Notes: generated by a model not told the origin, from the sequence alone. 64,000 nt of DNA from Streptomyces lateritius (GCF_014649715.1 NZ_BMTO01000024.1:1-64000), one strand, 5' to 3'; positions 16,430-24,670 are shown, counted from the first letter of the stretch. Translations and numbers: made by a program.

Positions 16430-17687
16430 CGCGGACGCGGTAGGCGCCCGCGTCGTCCTCGTCCACGACCGTGATCCGGATGCCGTTCATCCGGTCCGTG
16501 AAGGTCTCGCCCGGCCGGTACGGAGCGTCCGACAGCTCCGCGTGGACGTTGGGCCTGCGGGTGCAGCCGCCGCTGTCCTGGTCGCTGTCCGACACCGTGA
16601 CGGGGCCGTGCCCGGTGTCCACGTCCGACTCGACCCGGTAGATCAGGACGCCGGGCTCGCAGACGGCCTCGTCGTTGCCGTCCCGGGTGCGGACCTCGAC
16701 GGCGTACCCCGACCGCTCCGACAGCGGTACGAAGGCGAGCTTCCGGCCCCCCTTGGTGGCCAGCGGGGTCAGCGTGTATTCACTGGTGCCGGTCCTCGAC
16801 GCGCAGCCGATCTGGCTGTCGTCGAGCCAGCCGAGCTTCCACTTGTGCCAGCCGAGGAAGTCGTTGTTGGCCCCCCAGTCCTCGGACATGATGTCCCAGT
16901 GGCCGACCGTTCCGCCGCCTTCGACGGTATAGAGGTCGGGCAGCCCGAAGACGTGCCCGTTCTCGTGCGGCAGGACTCGGTAGCCGGTCTCGGCGTAGGT
17001 GCCCGAGCCGTCGTCCTGGCGGCTGTAGACGAAGGACGTGTTGGAGAGCGGGACGCCGTCCGCGTAGGGCGCCTCCGCGTTGCCGGAGAAGGTGACGGAC
17101 AGGACGGTGTCCAGGGCCGAGGGTCCGGCGTTCGGGGTGACCAGGATGTTGACCAGGTCGTAGGCGCTGAAGTCCACCTTCGCGTCGGCGGCCTTCACGA
17201 TGTCCTCGACGAGCCCGCGGTAGCCCGGTTCGTACGGTGAGCCGCGCTCTATCCCGTACGAGGAGAACGCCTGCGGCATCCGCAGCCAGTCGGATATCGG
17301 GGCCTCGGGAGTGTAGTGGAGGCGCCCGTACGAGCTGGTGCGGAACCAGTCGGCCGTCTTCGGGAAGAACTCGGACAGGCGCCCGAGGGCCGTGCCGTCC
17401 CCGGGCGCGTCCGGGAAGTCGATCATCAGGTTGAGAGCCTTGATCCGGCCGGTGGAGCGGACATACCCCGGGGCGGTCGGCAGCCCCTCCGACATCTGCA
17501 CACCCATCGTCGTCGCGATCCTGCACGGGGAGAGCGGCGCCTCACCCGGGGCGGAGGCCACCGGTCCCGCCGAGGCGGGGGCGGATCCGCGCAGGTTCGA
17601 ACTGGCGGAGGCCAGGGCGGCGAGCGCGAGGGCCGCCACCGCTCCGAGGGCGAGGGGGCTGCGAATCCGCCGGCGGGTCTGCTGCAT
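16416..17687 (-). CDS. Secreted M6-family metalloprotease
   Basis: The 423-residue preprotein starts with a positively charged signal peptide and hydrophobic core (RSPLALGAVAALALAALAS, residues 9-27). The zinc motif is HENGH at 241-245, a version of HExxH, followed by GLPDLY with the third zinc ligand region of immune-inhibitor-A-like M6 peptidases. A C-terminal beta-rich region ends the protein. Secretion and protein degradation outside the cell are inferred. The ATG at 17687 has GGGAGG 6 bases upstream. It converges with the acyl-CoA ligase with a 14-bp overlap. Confidence 0.85.
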   Translation of the reverse strand: MQQTRRRIRSPLALGAVAALALAALASASSNLRGSAPASAGPVASAPGEAPLSPCRIATTMGVQMSEGLPTAPGYVRSTGRIKALNLMIDFPDAPGDGTALGRLSEFFPKTADWFRTSSYGRLHYTPEAPISDWLRMPQAFSSYGIERGSPYEPGYRGLVEDIVKAADAKVDFSAYDLVNILVTPNAGPSALDTVLSVTFSGNAEAPYADGVPLSNTSFVYSRQDDGSGTYAETGYRVLPHENGHVFGLPDLYTVEGGGTVGHWDIMSEDWGANNDFLGWHKWKLGWLDDSQIGCASRTGTSEYTLTPLATKGGRKLAFVPLSERSGYAVEVRTRDGNDEAVCEPGVLIYRVESDVDTGHGPVTVSDSDQDSGGCTRRPNVHAELSDAPYRPGETFTDRMNGIRITVVDEDDAGAYRVRVTRS

Positions 17688-17825
17688 GCGGTCGCCTCCC
17701 TGATCGCTCTGTCCGATCAGCCTGTGTCGACCGCTCCGGGGGCGCGCGCCGGATTGGACCGATCGTGGGTATCCGGCCGACGGGCAGGGCTGTGACTCAG
17801 GTCACAGTCGCAGTGGGAAATAACC

Positions 17826-17879
17826 GGGGAGACGGTCCCCGTTTACGCCTGTGTTCCAGGAAGTGGGGACTCGCTCCCC
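17826..17879. promoter_or_regulatory. Pair of GGGGA-N5-TCCCC operators before the TetR gene
   Basis: Two 15-bp palindromes, 17826-17840 and 17865-17879, share the arms GGGGA and TCCCC and lie 39 bp apart. A further inverted pair CTGTGAC / GTCACAG sits at 17790-17807. The TetR gene begins 28 bp downstream, so these are probably its autoregulatory sites. Confidence 0.6.
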
Positions 17880-17907
17880 GGATGACTCGAAGTGAAGGAG
17901 AGGTGGC

Positions 17908-18582
17908 GTGAGCATCACCGCCGACACCGCGGCCGGCACCGCGCCCACCCGCCGCGCACCCCGCCCGCGCGCCGACGCCCTGCGCAACCGCGAGCGGATC
18001 GTGACGGCGGCCCGCGAGATGTTCGTCGAGTTCGGCCCCCAGGTGCCGCTCGACGAGATCGCGCGCCGCGCCGGAGTGGGCAACGCCACGCTCTACCGCA
18101 ACTTCCCCGAGCGCGCCGACCTCGTCCAGGAGGTCGTCCTCTCCGTCATGGCCCGCACCACCGACCGGGCCGCGGAGGCGGCGGCGGAGGAGAGCGACAC
18201 CTTCGAGGCGCTGCGCCGCTTCACCCATGCCGCCGCCGACGAGCGGATCGGCGCCCTGTGTCCGATGCTCGACGGCGCCTTCGACCGCGACCACCCCGAA
18301 CTGTGCGCCGCGCGCGAGGGCCTGGAGGGGGCCGTGCAGGGCCTCGTCGACCGCGCGCAGCGGGCGGGCCGGCTCCGTACGGACGTCGGCGTCGGCGACC
18401 TGATGGTGGCCGTCTCGCAGCTGACCCGCCCCCTGCCGGGCACCGCCTGCGTGAACATGGACCGCTTCGTCCACCGCCATCTGCAGCTGTTCCTGGACGG
18501 CCTGGAGGCGCCCGCGCGTTCCGTGCTGCCGGGCTCGGCCGCCACCCTGGAGGACTTGCGGAGGGACTCCCGCATCGAGTGA
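17908..18582 (+). CDS. TetR-family regulator of the adjacent pump
   Basis: The 224-residue protein has an N-terminal TetR helix-turn-helix (VPLDEIARRAGVGNATLYRNF, residues about 48-68) preceded by a basic RRAPRPRADALRNRERI arm. The C-terminal ligand domain contains DALCPMLD-like hydrophobic helices without a recognisable subfamily. The GTG at 17908 has AAGGAGAGG 5-10 bases upstream. It runs 111 bp ahead of a DHA2 transporter on the same strand, the usual repressor/pump layout, and two matching palindromes lie in its own promoter. Confidence 0.88.
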   Translation: MSITADTAAGTAPTRRAPRPRADALRNRERIVTAAREMFVEFGPQVPLDEIARRAGVGNATLYRNFPERADLVQEVVLSVMARTTDRAAEAAAEESDTFEALRRFTHAAADERIGALCPMLDGAFDRDHPELCAAREGLEGAVQGLVDRAQRAGRLRTDVGVGDLMVAVSQLTRPLPGTACVNMDRFVHRHLQLFLDGLEAPARSVLPGSAATLEDLRRDSRIE

Positions 18583-18693
18583 CCGTCCCTGGACCGCCCG
18601 CCGAGCCCGCCCTGATCTCGCACTGACTCTTCCGTAATTCCGTTACCCCGTACGTCCGTTCTTTCCCTTACGCACCAAGAGGTGGCTACCCCC

Positions 18694-20223
18694 ATGCCCG
18701 AAACGGATCCCAGGCGCTGGAAAGCGCTGGTCTTCATAGCCCTCGCCCAGCTGATGGTCGTGCTGGACGCGACGATCGTGAACATCGCGCTGCCCTCCGC
18801 CCAGCAGGATCTCGGGATCTCGGACGGCAACCGGCAGTGGGTCATCACGGCCTACGCGCTGGCCTTCGGCGGACTCCTGCTCTTCGGCGGCCGTATCGCC
18901 GACCTGTGGGGCCGTAAGCGCACCTTCGTGGTGGGTCTCATCGGCTTCGCCGCCGCCTCCGCACTGGGCGGCGCCGCGACCGGCGAGGCGATGATGCTCG
19001 GCGCCCGCGCGCTCCAGGGCGCCTTCGGCGCGCTGCTCGCCCCGGCCGCGCTGTCGCTGCTCGCGGTGATGTTCACCGACGCGAAGGAGCGCGCCAAGGC
19101 ATTCGGCATCTACGGCGCGATCGCCGGTGGTGGCGGCGCCGTCGGCCTCATCCTCGGCGGCTTCCTCACCGAGTACCTGAACTGGCGCTGGACCTTCTTC
19201 GTCAACATCCCGTTCGCGATCATCGCCGCCGCCGGCGCGTACTTCGTGATCCGTGAGCCGGCCGGCGGCCGCAACCGCTCCCCGCTCGACATCCCGGGCG
19301 TGGTCCTCTCCACCCTCGGTCTGGTCACGCTCGTCTACGGCTTCACCCGCGCCGAGTCCGAGGGCTGGTCCGACGCGACGACGATCGCCCTCTTCGTCGG
19401 CTCGGCCGTGCTGCTCGCCGCCTTCGTCCTCACCGAGTCGAAGGTCAAGTCCCCGCTGCTGCCGCTGCGCGTCCTGACCGAGCGCAACCGCGGCGGTGTG
19501 TACCTCTCACTGGGGCTCGCCGTCATCGCGATGTTCGGCCTGTTCCTCTTCCTCACCTACTACCTGCAGATCGTGAAGGGGTACTCCCCGGTCAAGACCG
19601 GCTTCGCGTTCCTGCCGATGATCGTGGGCATGATCACCGGCTCGACCCAGATCGGTACGCGGCTGATGACGCGGGTCCCGCCCCGCTGGCTCATGGGCCC
19701 GGGCTTCCTGACCGCCGGTGCGGGCATGCTGCTGCTCACCCAGCTGGAGATCGGCACCTCGTACGCCGGACTCATCCTCCCCGCCCAGCTGCTGCTCGGC
19801 CTCGGCATGGGCACGGCGTTCATGCCGGCCATGTCGCTCGCGACGCACGGCGTCGACCCGCGGGACGCCGGTGTGGCCTCCGCGATGGTCAACACCTCGC
19901 AGCAGGTCGGCGGCGCCATCGGTACGGCGCTGCTGAACACGATCGCCGCCTCTGCCACCACCGCGTACCTCACCGACAACGCGGCCGGGGCGACCACCCC
20001 CGCCGCCCAGAAGCTGCTCCAGCTCCAGGGCATGGTCGAGGGCTACGCGGCGGCCATCTGGTGGGCGGTCGGCATCCTGGTCGTCTCGGCCCTGATCGCC
20101 GTCACCTTCATCAACACGGGGAAGCCGGGCGGCGGGCAGGTCGCCGGCTCGGGCTCGGGCGACGGCTCAGGTGAGGACGCGGGCGTCGAGGACGCGGTGA
20201 AGATCCCCGTCATCGCGCACTGA
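18694..20223 (+). CDS. DHA2-family MFS drug exporter
   Basis: The 509-residue, 14-segment transporter shows LMVVLDATIVNIALPSAQQ near residue 19, GGRIADLWGRKRTF near residue 66 and the motif C-like AGGGGAVGLILGG near residue 147. The ATG at 18694 is preferred to the GTG at 18682 because AGAGGTGG is at proper distance before it. A charged Gly/Ser-rich cytoplasmic tail ends the protein. Co-direction with the TetR gene implies ligand-induced efflux; the substrate is unknown. This is the second of three DHA2 pumps in the window. Confidence 0.9.
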   Translation: MPETDPRRWKALVFIALAQLMVVLDATIVNIALPSAQQDLGISDGNRQWVITAYALAFGGLLLFGGRIADLWGRKRTFVVGLIGFAAASALGGAATGEAMMLGARALQGAFGALLAPAALSLLAVMFTDAKERAKAFGIYGAIAGGGGAVGLILGGFLTEYLNWRWTFFVNIPFAIIAAAGAYFVIREPAGGRNRSPLDIPGVVLSTLGLVTLVYGFTRAESEGWSDATTIALFVGSAVLLAAFVLTESKVKSPLLPLRVLTERNRGGVYLSLGLAVIAMFGLFLFLTYYLQIVKGYSPVKTGFAFLPMIVGMITGSTQIGTRLMTRVPPRWLMGPGFLTAGAGMLLLTQLEIGTSYAGLILPAQLLLGLGMGTAFMPAMSLATHGVDPRDAGVASAMVNTSQQVGGAIGTALLNTIAASATTAYLTDNAAGATTPAAQKLLQLQGMVEGYAAAIWWAVGILVVSALIAVTFINTGKPGGGQVAGSGSGDGSGEDAGVEDAVKIPVIAH

Positions 20224-20266
20224 CCGTTCCCGGCCGGCGGTGATCCTCCCGCCGGCTCCGTGCTCC

Positions 20267-20303
20267 GATCTGCCCTGGCTCCTCAGCGGAGCCAGGGCAG
20301 ATC
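20267..20303. terminator. Perfect 16-bp hairpin between pump and MarR gene
   Basis: Bases 20267-20282 (GATCTGCCCTGGCTCC) pair exactly with 20288-20303. The right arm lies inside the last codons of the convergent marR gene and its stop codon is in the 5-base loop, so one structure can terminate both genes. Confidence 0.75.
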
Positions 20304-20786
20304 CGCGTTCGGGTCCGAGGGCTGGAGCCCCTCGGCCATCACCTTCATGATGTCGCCGAGCTGCGCCACCTGCTCGGGCGTCAGCCGGTCGAACATCGCC
20401 TGCCGTACGGCGGCGACATGCCCGGGCGCCGTCCGCTCCAGGACCGCGTACCCCTCGTCCGTGAGGTACGCGAACTGCCCGCGCTTGTCGGAGGGGCAGT
20501 CCTCGCGCAGCACCCAGCCGTTCTTCTCCAGGCGCGCGACCGCGTGCGAGAGCCGGGAGCGGGTGATCTTCGCCCCCTTGGCCAGCTCGGTCATCCGCAG
20601 CCGCCGCCGGGGCGCCTGGGAGAGCTGGACGAGCAGACCGTAGTAGATGTGCGGCATCCCGGCGTCGCGCTGCAACTGGCGGTCGAGGTGGTCCTCGAGG
20701 AGGGTGGTGGCATGGAGGTACGCGCGCCAGACGCGCTGTTCCTCGTCGCTGAGCCAGCGGGGTCCGTCAATGGGTGCCATGGTCAT
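20283..20786 (-). CDS. MarR-family transcriptional regulator
   Basis: The 167-residue protein has the MarR winged-helix core: RMTELAKGAKITRSRLSHAV (residues about 64-83) and the wing REDCPSDKRGQFAYLT. An N-terminal helix (DEEQRVWRAYLHATTLLEDHLD) forms the dimer region. The ATG at 20786 follows AGGA. It is divergent from an extradiol dioxygenase with TTGAA-type inverted sites between. MarR proteins of the MhqR kind control catechol and quinone dioxygenases, which makes repression of the neighbour the likely function. Confidence 0.88.
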   Translation of the reverse strand: MTMAPIDGPRWLSDEEQRVWRAYLHATTLLEDHLDRQLQRDAGMPHIYYGLLVQLSQAPRRRLRMTELAKGAKITRSRLSHAVARLEKNGWVLREDCPSDKRGQFAYLTDEGYAVLERTAPGHVAAVRQAMFDRLTPEQVAQLGDIMKVMAEGLQPSDPNADLPWLR

Positions 20787-20808
20787 GTATCTATCCTACG
20801 ACTCATCC

Positions 20809-20867
20809 TTGAAAGTTGAACTACATCGGGTCTAAGCTCGTCATGTCAGATGAGCTTGAACTTTCAA
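20809..20867. promoter_or_regulatory. Two MarR-type inverted sites in the marR/dioxygenase divergon
   Basis: TTGAACTTTCAA at 20856-20867 is a perfect TTGAA/TTCAA palindrome. TTGAAAGTTGAA at 20809-20820 is its inverted copy with one change. They are 47 bp apart and flank the shared promoter, so one protein could regulate both genes. Confidence 0.6.
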
Positions 20868-20895
20868 CGATGTTGTACGTCTGGAGGCGGTCGTC

Positions 20896-21702
20896 ATGGA
20901 CGCCACGCTCGCACGGATGCCCGCTCTCTATCTCTCCCACGGCGCTCCGCCGCTCGCCGACGACCCGCTGTGGCCCGCCCAGCTCGCCGCCTGGTCCGCC
21001 GACCTGCCCCGGCCGAAGGCGATCCTGATCGTCTCCGCCCACTGGGAGGAGGCTCCGCTCGCCCTCGGCGCGACCGAGACCATACCGCTCGTGTACGACT
21101 TCTGGGGCTTCCCCGAGCATTACTACCGTGTGCGGTACGACGCCCCCGGGGCGCCCGAACTCGCCGCGTCCGTGCGCAAGCTGCTGCAGGCGCCCGGCAC
21201 GCCGGTGCAGGACATCCCCGACCGGGGCCTCGACCACGGTGCCTATGTGCCGCTGGTGGAGATGTTCCCGGACGCCGACATCCCCGTTCTCCAGATCTCC
21301 ATGCCCACCCTGGACCCGCGGCGGCTGATGGACATCGGCCGCAGGCTCGCGCCGCTTCGGGACGAGGGCGTCCTGATCGTCGGCAGCGGCTTCTTCACCC
21401 ACAACCTGGCCGCGCTGCGGCACGTCGGGGAAGGGGTTCCCGGCTGGTCGGCGGAGTTCGACGACTGGGGCCGCCACGCACTGGAGGCGCGGGACGTGGA
21501 CGCGCTCCTCGACTTCGCGCACAAGTCCCCCGCGGGCCGGCTCGCCCACCCGCGCACGGAGCACTTCGCCCCGCTGTTCGTCACGCTGGGCGCGGCGGAG
21601 GCGGCGGGGGACCTGGACGACGGGCGCAGCGTGATCGACGGGTTCTGGATGGGGCTGGCCAAGCGGTCGGTCCAGTTCGGCCAGGGCGTGTTTCGAAAGT
21701 AG
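20896..21702 (+). CDS. Class III extradiol ring-cleavage dioxygenase (DODA type)
   Basis: The 268-residue protein has the DODA/LigB-like metal pocket: LSHGAPPL at residue 13, VSAHWE near 51, LDHGAYVPL near 113 and EHFAPLFVT with its His near 219. These enzymes open catechols with non-haem Fe(II) or Zn(II) and O2. The ATG at 20896 has GGAGG 8 bases upstream. Its MarR partner suggests induction by catechols or quinones, possibly as defence rather than growth on aromatics, since no downstream meta-cleavage genes are present. Confidence 0.87.
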   Translation: MDATLARMPALYLSHGAPPLADDPLWPAQLAAWSADLPRPKAILIVSAHWEEAPLALGATETIPLVYDFWGFPEHYYRVRYDAPGAPELAASVRKLLQAPGTPVQDIPDRGLDHGAYVPLVEMFPDADIPVLQISMPTLDPRRLMDIGRRLAPLRDEGVLIVGSGFFTHNLAALRHVGEGVPGWSAEFDDWGRHALEARDVDALLDFAHKSPAGRLAHPRTEHFAPLFVTLGAAEAAGDLDDGRSVIDGFWMGLAKRSVQFGQGVFRK

Positions 21703-21755
21703 CGTCGTCCGCCCGCAGGGCGGCGCCCCCGGCCAGGCGGGACTTTCGAAACACG
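21687..21755. terminator. Long stem-loop between dioxygenase and GNAT genes
   Basis: CGTGTTTCGAAAGT at 21687-21700 is perfectly inverted at 21742-21755. The left arm covers the end of the dioxygenase frame and the right arm ends two bases before the GNAT stop codon. The 41-base loop can form a smaller GC stem. Probably a shared terminator. Confidence 0.55.
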
Positions 21756-21757
21756 AT

Positions 21758-22351
21758 TCAGGCCCCTCGACCCGCCTCGTGCGTCCGCGCGGCGGACTGC
21801 CCGAGGCCGGTGGGCGCGAGGCGCTTCTCGTACCAGGCCACGTCCCAGTACCGGCCGAACTTCCGGCCCACCTCCCGGTACGTACCGATGTGGCGGAAGC
21901 CGAACCGGGCGTGGAGGCGGGCCGAGGGTTCGTTGGGCAGTGCGATGCCCGCGTAGGCGCGGTGGACGTCCTCGCCGGCGAGTGCCCCGAAGAGCGCTTC
22001 GTAGAGCAGCGTCCCGACGCCCCGGCCCGCGGCGTCGGGGGAGAGGTAGACGCTCACCTCCACCGAGGTGGAGTACGCGGGCTTCGGGCGGAAGGCGCTG
22101 CTCGTCGCGTAACCGAGAACGCGGCCATCGGTTTGTTTCCGGTCGTTCCGGACATCATGAGCAACCAGGAGGCGGTGCGGGCCGTCTTCAGGGTGGGAGC
22201 GGAGCCAAGGAAGCCGCTGCTCCGGTGTGAAGGGTTCCGTGTCGAAGGTGATCGCGGTCTCTCGGACGTAGTGGTTGTACAGCTCCGTGAGCGACGCCAG
22301 GTCGCCCTCCGTGCCCGGCCTGACCTGCACCTCTGTGTGTCCGGACAGCAT
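21758..22351 (-). CDS. GNAT acetyltransferase (phosphinothricin/methionine-sulfone type)
   Basis: The 197-residue protein matches the Pat/Bar/YncA subfamily: RPGTEGDLASLTELYNHYV at the start, the acetyl-CoA loop SPDAAGRGVGTLLY (residues about 108-121), GIALPNEPSARLHARFGF and YREVGRKFGRYWDVAWYEK near the end. Members acetylate amino groups of toxic amino-acid analogues such as phosphinothricin or methionine sulfoximine. The ATG at 22351 has GAGGGG 6 bases upstream. It is divergent from hrdD. Confidence 0.85.
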   Translation of the reverse strand: MLSGHTEVQVRPGTEGDLASLTELYNHYVRETAITFDTEPFTPEQRLPWLRSHPEDGPHRLLVAHDVRNDRKQTDGRVLGYATSSAFRPKPAYSTSVEVSVYLSPDAAGRGVGTLLYEALFGALAGEDVHRAYAGIALPNEPSARLHARFGFRHIGTYREVGRKFGRYWDVAWYEKRLAPTGLGQSAARTHEAGRGA

Positions 22352-22411
22352 ATGAACCCCCTCGAAGGCGCCACAGGGTACTGCATGATCGCGAAAATCG
22401 ATGCGTCGTGT

Positions 22412-22438
22412 GGGAATTCTGTCCTGATTCCAGTCGTT
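22412..22438 (+). promoter_or_regulatory. SigR-type promoter of hrdD
   Basis: GGGAAT at 22412-22417 and GTT at 22436-22438 are separated by exactly 18 bases, which is the published consensus for the thiol-oxidative-stress sigma factor SigR. It lies 62 bp above the hrdD start. In S. coelicolor one hrdD promoter is known to depend on SigR, so this is a strong match of element and gene. Confidence 0.85.
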
Positions 22439-22499
22439 GTTTCCGTCGGATGCAGGGCACCCGCAAGGGTGTCGCGACCTACTCAGCAAGGGAGCACGC

Positions 22500-23504
22500 A
22501 TGGCAACCCGTGCCGTCGCCCGTCGTTCGTCCGCCACCAGCGGTAGCAGCAGCACGCGGGCCAGCAGCGTTCGCGCCGTGGGCGGGGAGATCGCCGACCG
22601 CGACCTGGTCGGCATGTACCTCGACGAGATCGCGCGCACCCCCCTGCTCGACGCCGCCAAGGAGGTCGAGCTCTCCCAGGACATCGAGGCGGGTGTGTAC
22701 GCCCGGCAGATCCTCGACGGCGAGGTGGCCAGCGAGGCGGGCGGAGCGTCCCGCGAGGAGCTCGAAGCGCTGGTCGCCGCGGGCGAGCGTGCCAAGGACC
22801 TCTTCATCAAGTCCAATCTGCGACTGGTCGTCGCGGTGGCCCGCCGCTACCCGCGCAGCGGACTTCCGCTGCTCGACCTGATCCAGGAGGGGAACGCGGG
22901 CCTGGTGCGCGCGGTCGAGAAGTTCGACTACGCCAAGGGCTTCAAGTTCTCCACGTACGCCACGTGGTGGATCCGTCAGGCCATCACGCGTTCCATAGCC
23001 GACCAGTCCCGCACCATCCGGCTCCCCGTCCACCTGGTGGAGGAGCTCGGACGGATCCGCCGCGTCCAGCGCGAGTTCAACCGCGAGAAGGGCCGTGAGC
23101 CGGAGCCGGCCGAGATCGCGGCCGAGCTGGGTTCGACCCCGGAGCGGGTCGTGGACGTCATGGACTGGGCGCGCGACCCGGTCTCGCTCAACATGTCGGT
23201 GGACGACGAGGGCGAGACGCAGTTCGGCGACCTGCTGGAGGACACCTCGGCGGTCTCGCCCGAGCAGTCCGTCATGACGCTGCTGCGCAGTGAGGAGCTC
23301 GACGATCTGATCGACAAGCTCGACCACCGCACGGCCTCCATCATCCGGATGCGGTACGGCATCGAGGACGGCCGGGAGCGCACGCTGACGGAGGTCGGCA
23401 AGGAGCACGGCCTGACGCGCGAGCGGATCCGCCAGATCGAGAAGCACGCACTGCTGGAACTGAAGAAGATGGCCCGCGACACCGGCTTCGACGCGGTGGC
23501 CTGA
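22500..23504 (+). CDS. hrdD: Principal-like RNA polymerase sigma factor HrdD
   Basis: The 334-residue sigma-70 protein begins MATRAVARRSS and contains region 1.2 (DLVGMYLDEIARTPLL), region 2 (FIKSNLRLVVAVARRY, then FKFSTYATWWIRQAI with the -10-melting aromatic residues), region 3 (RLPVHLVEELGRI) and region 4 (TLTEVGKEHGLTRERIRQIE). The short N-terminus separates it from the essential HrdB, and its length and opening residues fit HrdD. HrdD recognises HrdB-like promoters and is dispensable in S. coelicolor. The ATG follows AAGGGAG. A SigR-type promoter lies upstream. Confidence 0.92.
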   Translation: MATRAVARRSSATSGSSSTRASSVRAVGGEIADRDLVGMYLDEIARTPLLDAAKEVELSQDIEAGVYARQILDGEVASEAGGASREELEALVAAGERAKDLFIKSNLRLVVAVARRYPRSGLPLLDLIQEGNAGLVRAVEKFDYAKGFKFSTYATWWIRQAITRSIADQSRTIRLPVHLVEELGRIRRVQREFNREKGREPEPAEIAAELGSTPERVVDVMDWARDPVSLNMSVDDEGETQFGDLLEDTSAVSPEQSVMTLLRSEELDDLIDKLDHRTASIIRMRYGIEDGRERTLTEVGKEHGLTRERIRQIEKHALLELKKMARDTGFDAVA

Positions 23505-23546
23505 GTCCGCGTCCTGAAGGCCGGGGCCCGAGGCCGGCTCTGAAGG

Positions 23547-23651
23547 CCGGGGGCCTGAGGCATGGTCATGAGGACGAGGTGCCAGGTCCGGGGCGTCCGG
23601 CCTCCCGGGCCCGGCGCCAGGCCGTCCGCGCCCAAAGCCTCAGGCCCCCGG
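23547..23651. repeat. 15-bp inverted repeat between hrdD and the WYL gene
   Basis: CCGGGGGCCTGAGGC at 23547-23561 is perfectly inverted at 23637-23651, with 75 bp of GC-rich DNA between that can fold further. The right arm ends directly at the WYL gene stop codon. The sequence CTGAAGGCCGGGG occurs twice just before the left arm. It probably acts as a terminator for the convergent genes. Confidence 0.55.
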
Positions 23652-24608
23652 TCACGCCGCCGCCGTCCGTAGGCGGGCCGACAGCTCCCGCACGTAGGTG
23701 ATCAGCTGATCCGGCCCGTGGATCGTGAACGCGCAGTCCACCAGGGCCAGCCTGAGAGCCAGCCACTCGACGGAGTCCACAGCGCGGGCCCGGAGACGGC
23801 AGCTGTCCTCCGTGACCGGGGTCGGCGGCAGGTGGGAGGGCAGGCGCGCCGCCACGAACTCGGCGGGAGCCGCGAAGCTCACGTCCAGGTCCAGTTCCGG
23901 CTGGGCACGGGACATCGCGCGCGTCATGATGGCCGCCGCCCCGCCCGTCGGCAGCTCCCGCGCCGCGTACCGCGCCCCGGTCGCGAACGGATCCGAGACC
24001 CGGTCCACCCGGAACGTACGCCAGTCCGACCGCTCCAGGTCGTACGCCACGAGGTACCACCGCCGCCCCGTCGACACCAGCCGGTACGGCTCGACCAGCC
24101 GCTTCGACTCGGTACCGTCGCCCGCCCGGTAGCCGAACCGCACCTTCTCCTGCCCCGTCACCGCTCCCGCGAGCGCCGTCAGCGTCTGCGGCGCCACCGT
24201 CGCGCCGTCCCCGCGCGTCAGCGGGAGCGTCGCGTTCTGCAGGGTGGAGACCCGGTGCCGGAGCCGGGACGGCAGCACCTGCTCCAGCTTCGCCAGCGCC
24301 CGTACCGACGCCTCTTCCACGCCCTCGATCGCGTGGCCCGCGCCCGCCCGCAGGCCCACCGCGATCGCCACCGCCTCCTCGTCGTCGAGGAGCAGCGGCG
24401 GCATGGCCGCCCCGGCGACCAGGCGGTACCCGCCGACGGCGCCGCGCGAGGCCTCCACCGGATATCCCAGGTCCCGGAGCCGGTCGATGTCCCGGCGGAT
24501 CGTGCGCGGCGAGACCGCGAGCCGTTCGGCCAGTTCGCTGCCCGGCCACTCGCGCGGCGTCTGGAGGAGCGAGAGCAGATTCAGAAGGCGTGCCGGAGTG
24601 TCCGTCAT
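23652..24608 (-). CDS. WYL-domain (YafY-type) regulator of the divergent pump
   Basis: The 318-residue protein has an N-terminal HTH_11 domain (ARLLNLLSLLQTPREWPGS then RLAVSPRTIRRDIDRLRDLG) and a WYL domain (VEPYRLVSTGRRWYLVAYD near residue 186). Such proteins bind DNA through the first domain and sense ligands or nucleic acid with the WYL domain. ATG 24608 is chosen; ATGs at 24620 and 24629 are also in frame and no start has a clear ribosome site. It is divergent from a DHA2 pump over 62 bp in which ATCTAG and CTAGAT form an inverted pair. Confidence 0.87.
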   Translation of the reverse strand: MTDTPARLLNLLSLLQTPREWPGSELAERLAVSPRTIRRDIDRLRDLGYPVEASRGAVGGYRLVAGAAMPPLLLDDEEAVAIAVGLRAGAGHAIEGVEEASVRALAKLEQVLPSRLRHRVSTLQNATLPLTRGDGATVAPQTLTALAGAVTGQEKVRFGYRAGDGTESKRLVEPYRLVSTGRRWYLVAYDLERSDWRTFRVDRVSDPFATGARYAARELPTGGAAAIMTRAMSRAQPELDLDVSFAAPAEFVAARLPSHLPPTPVTEDSCRLRARAVDSVEWLALRLALVDCAFTIHGPDQLITYVRELSARLRTAAA

Positions 24609-24670
24609 ACGTCCCAGCATGCCGTTCATCTAGGACGCGACCTGACCTATACGGCTTCTAGATTCCTCAT

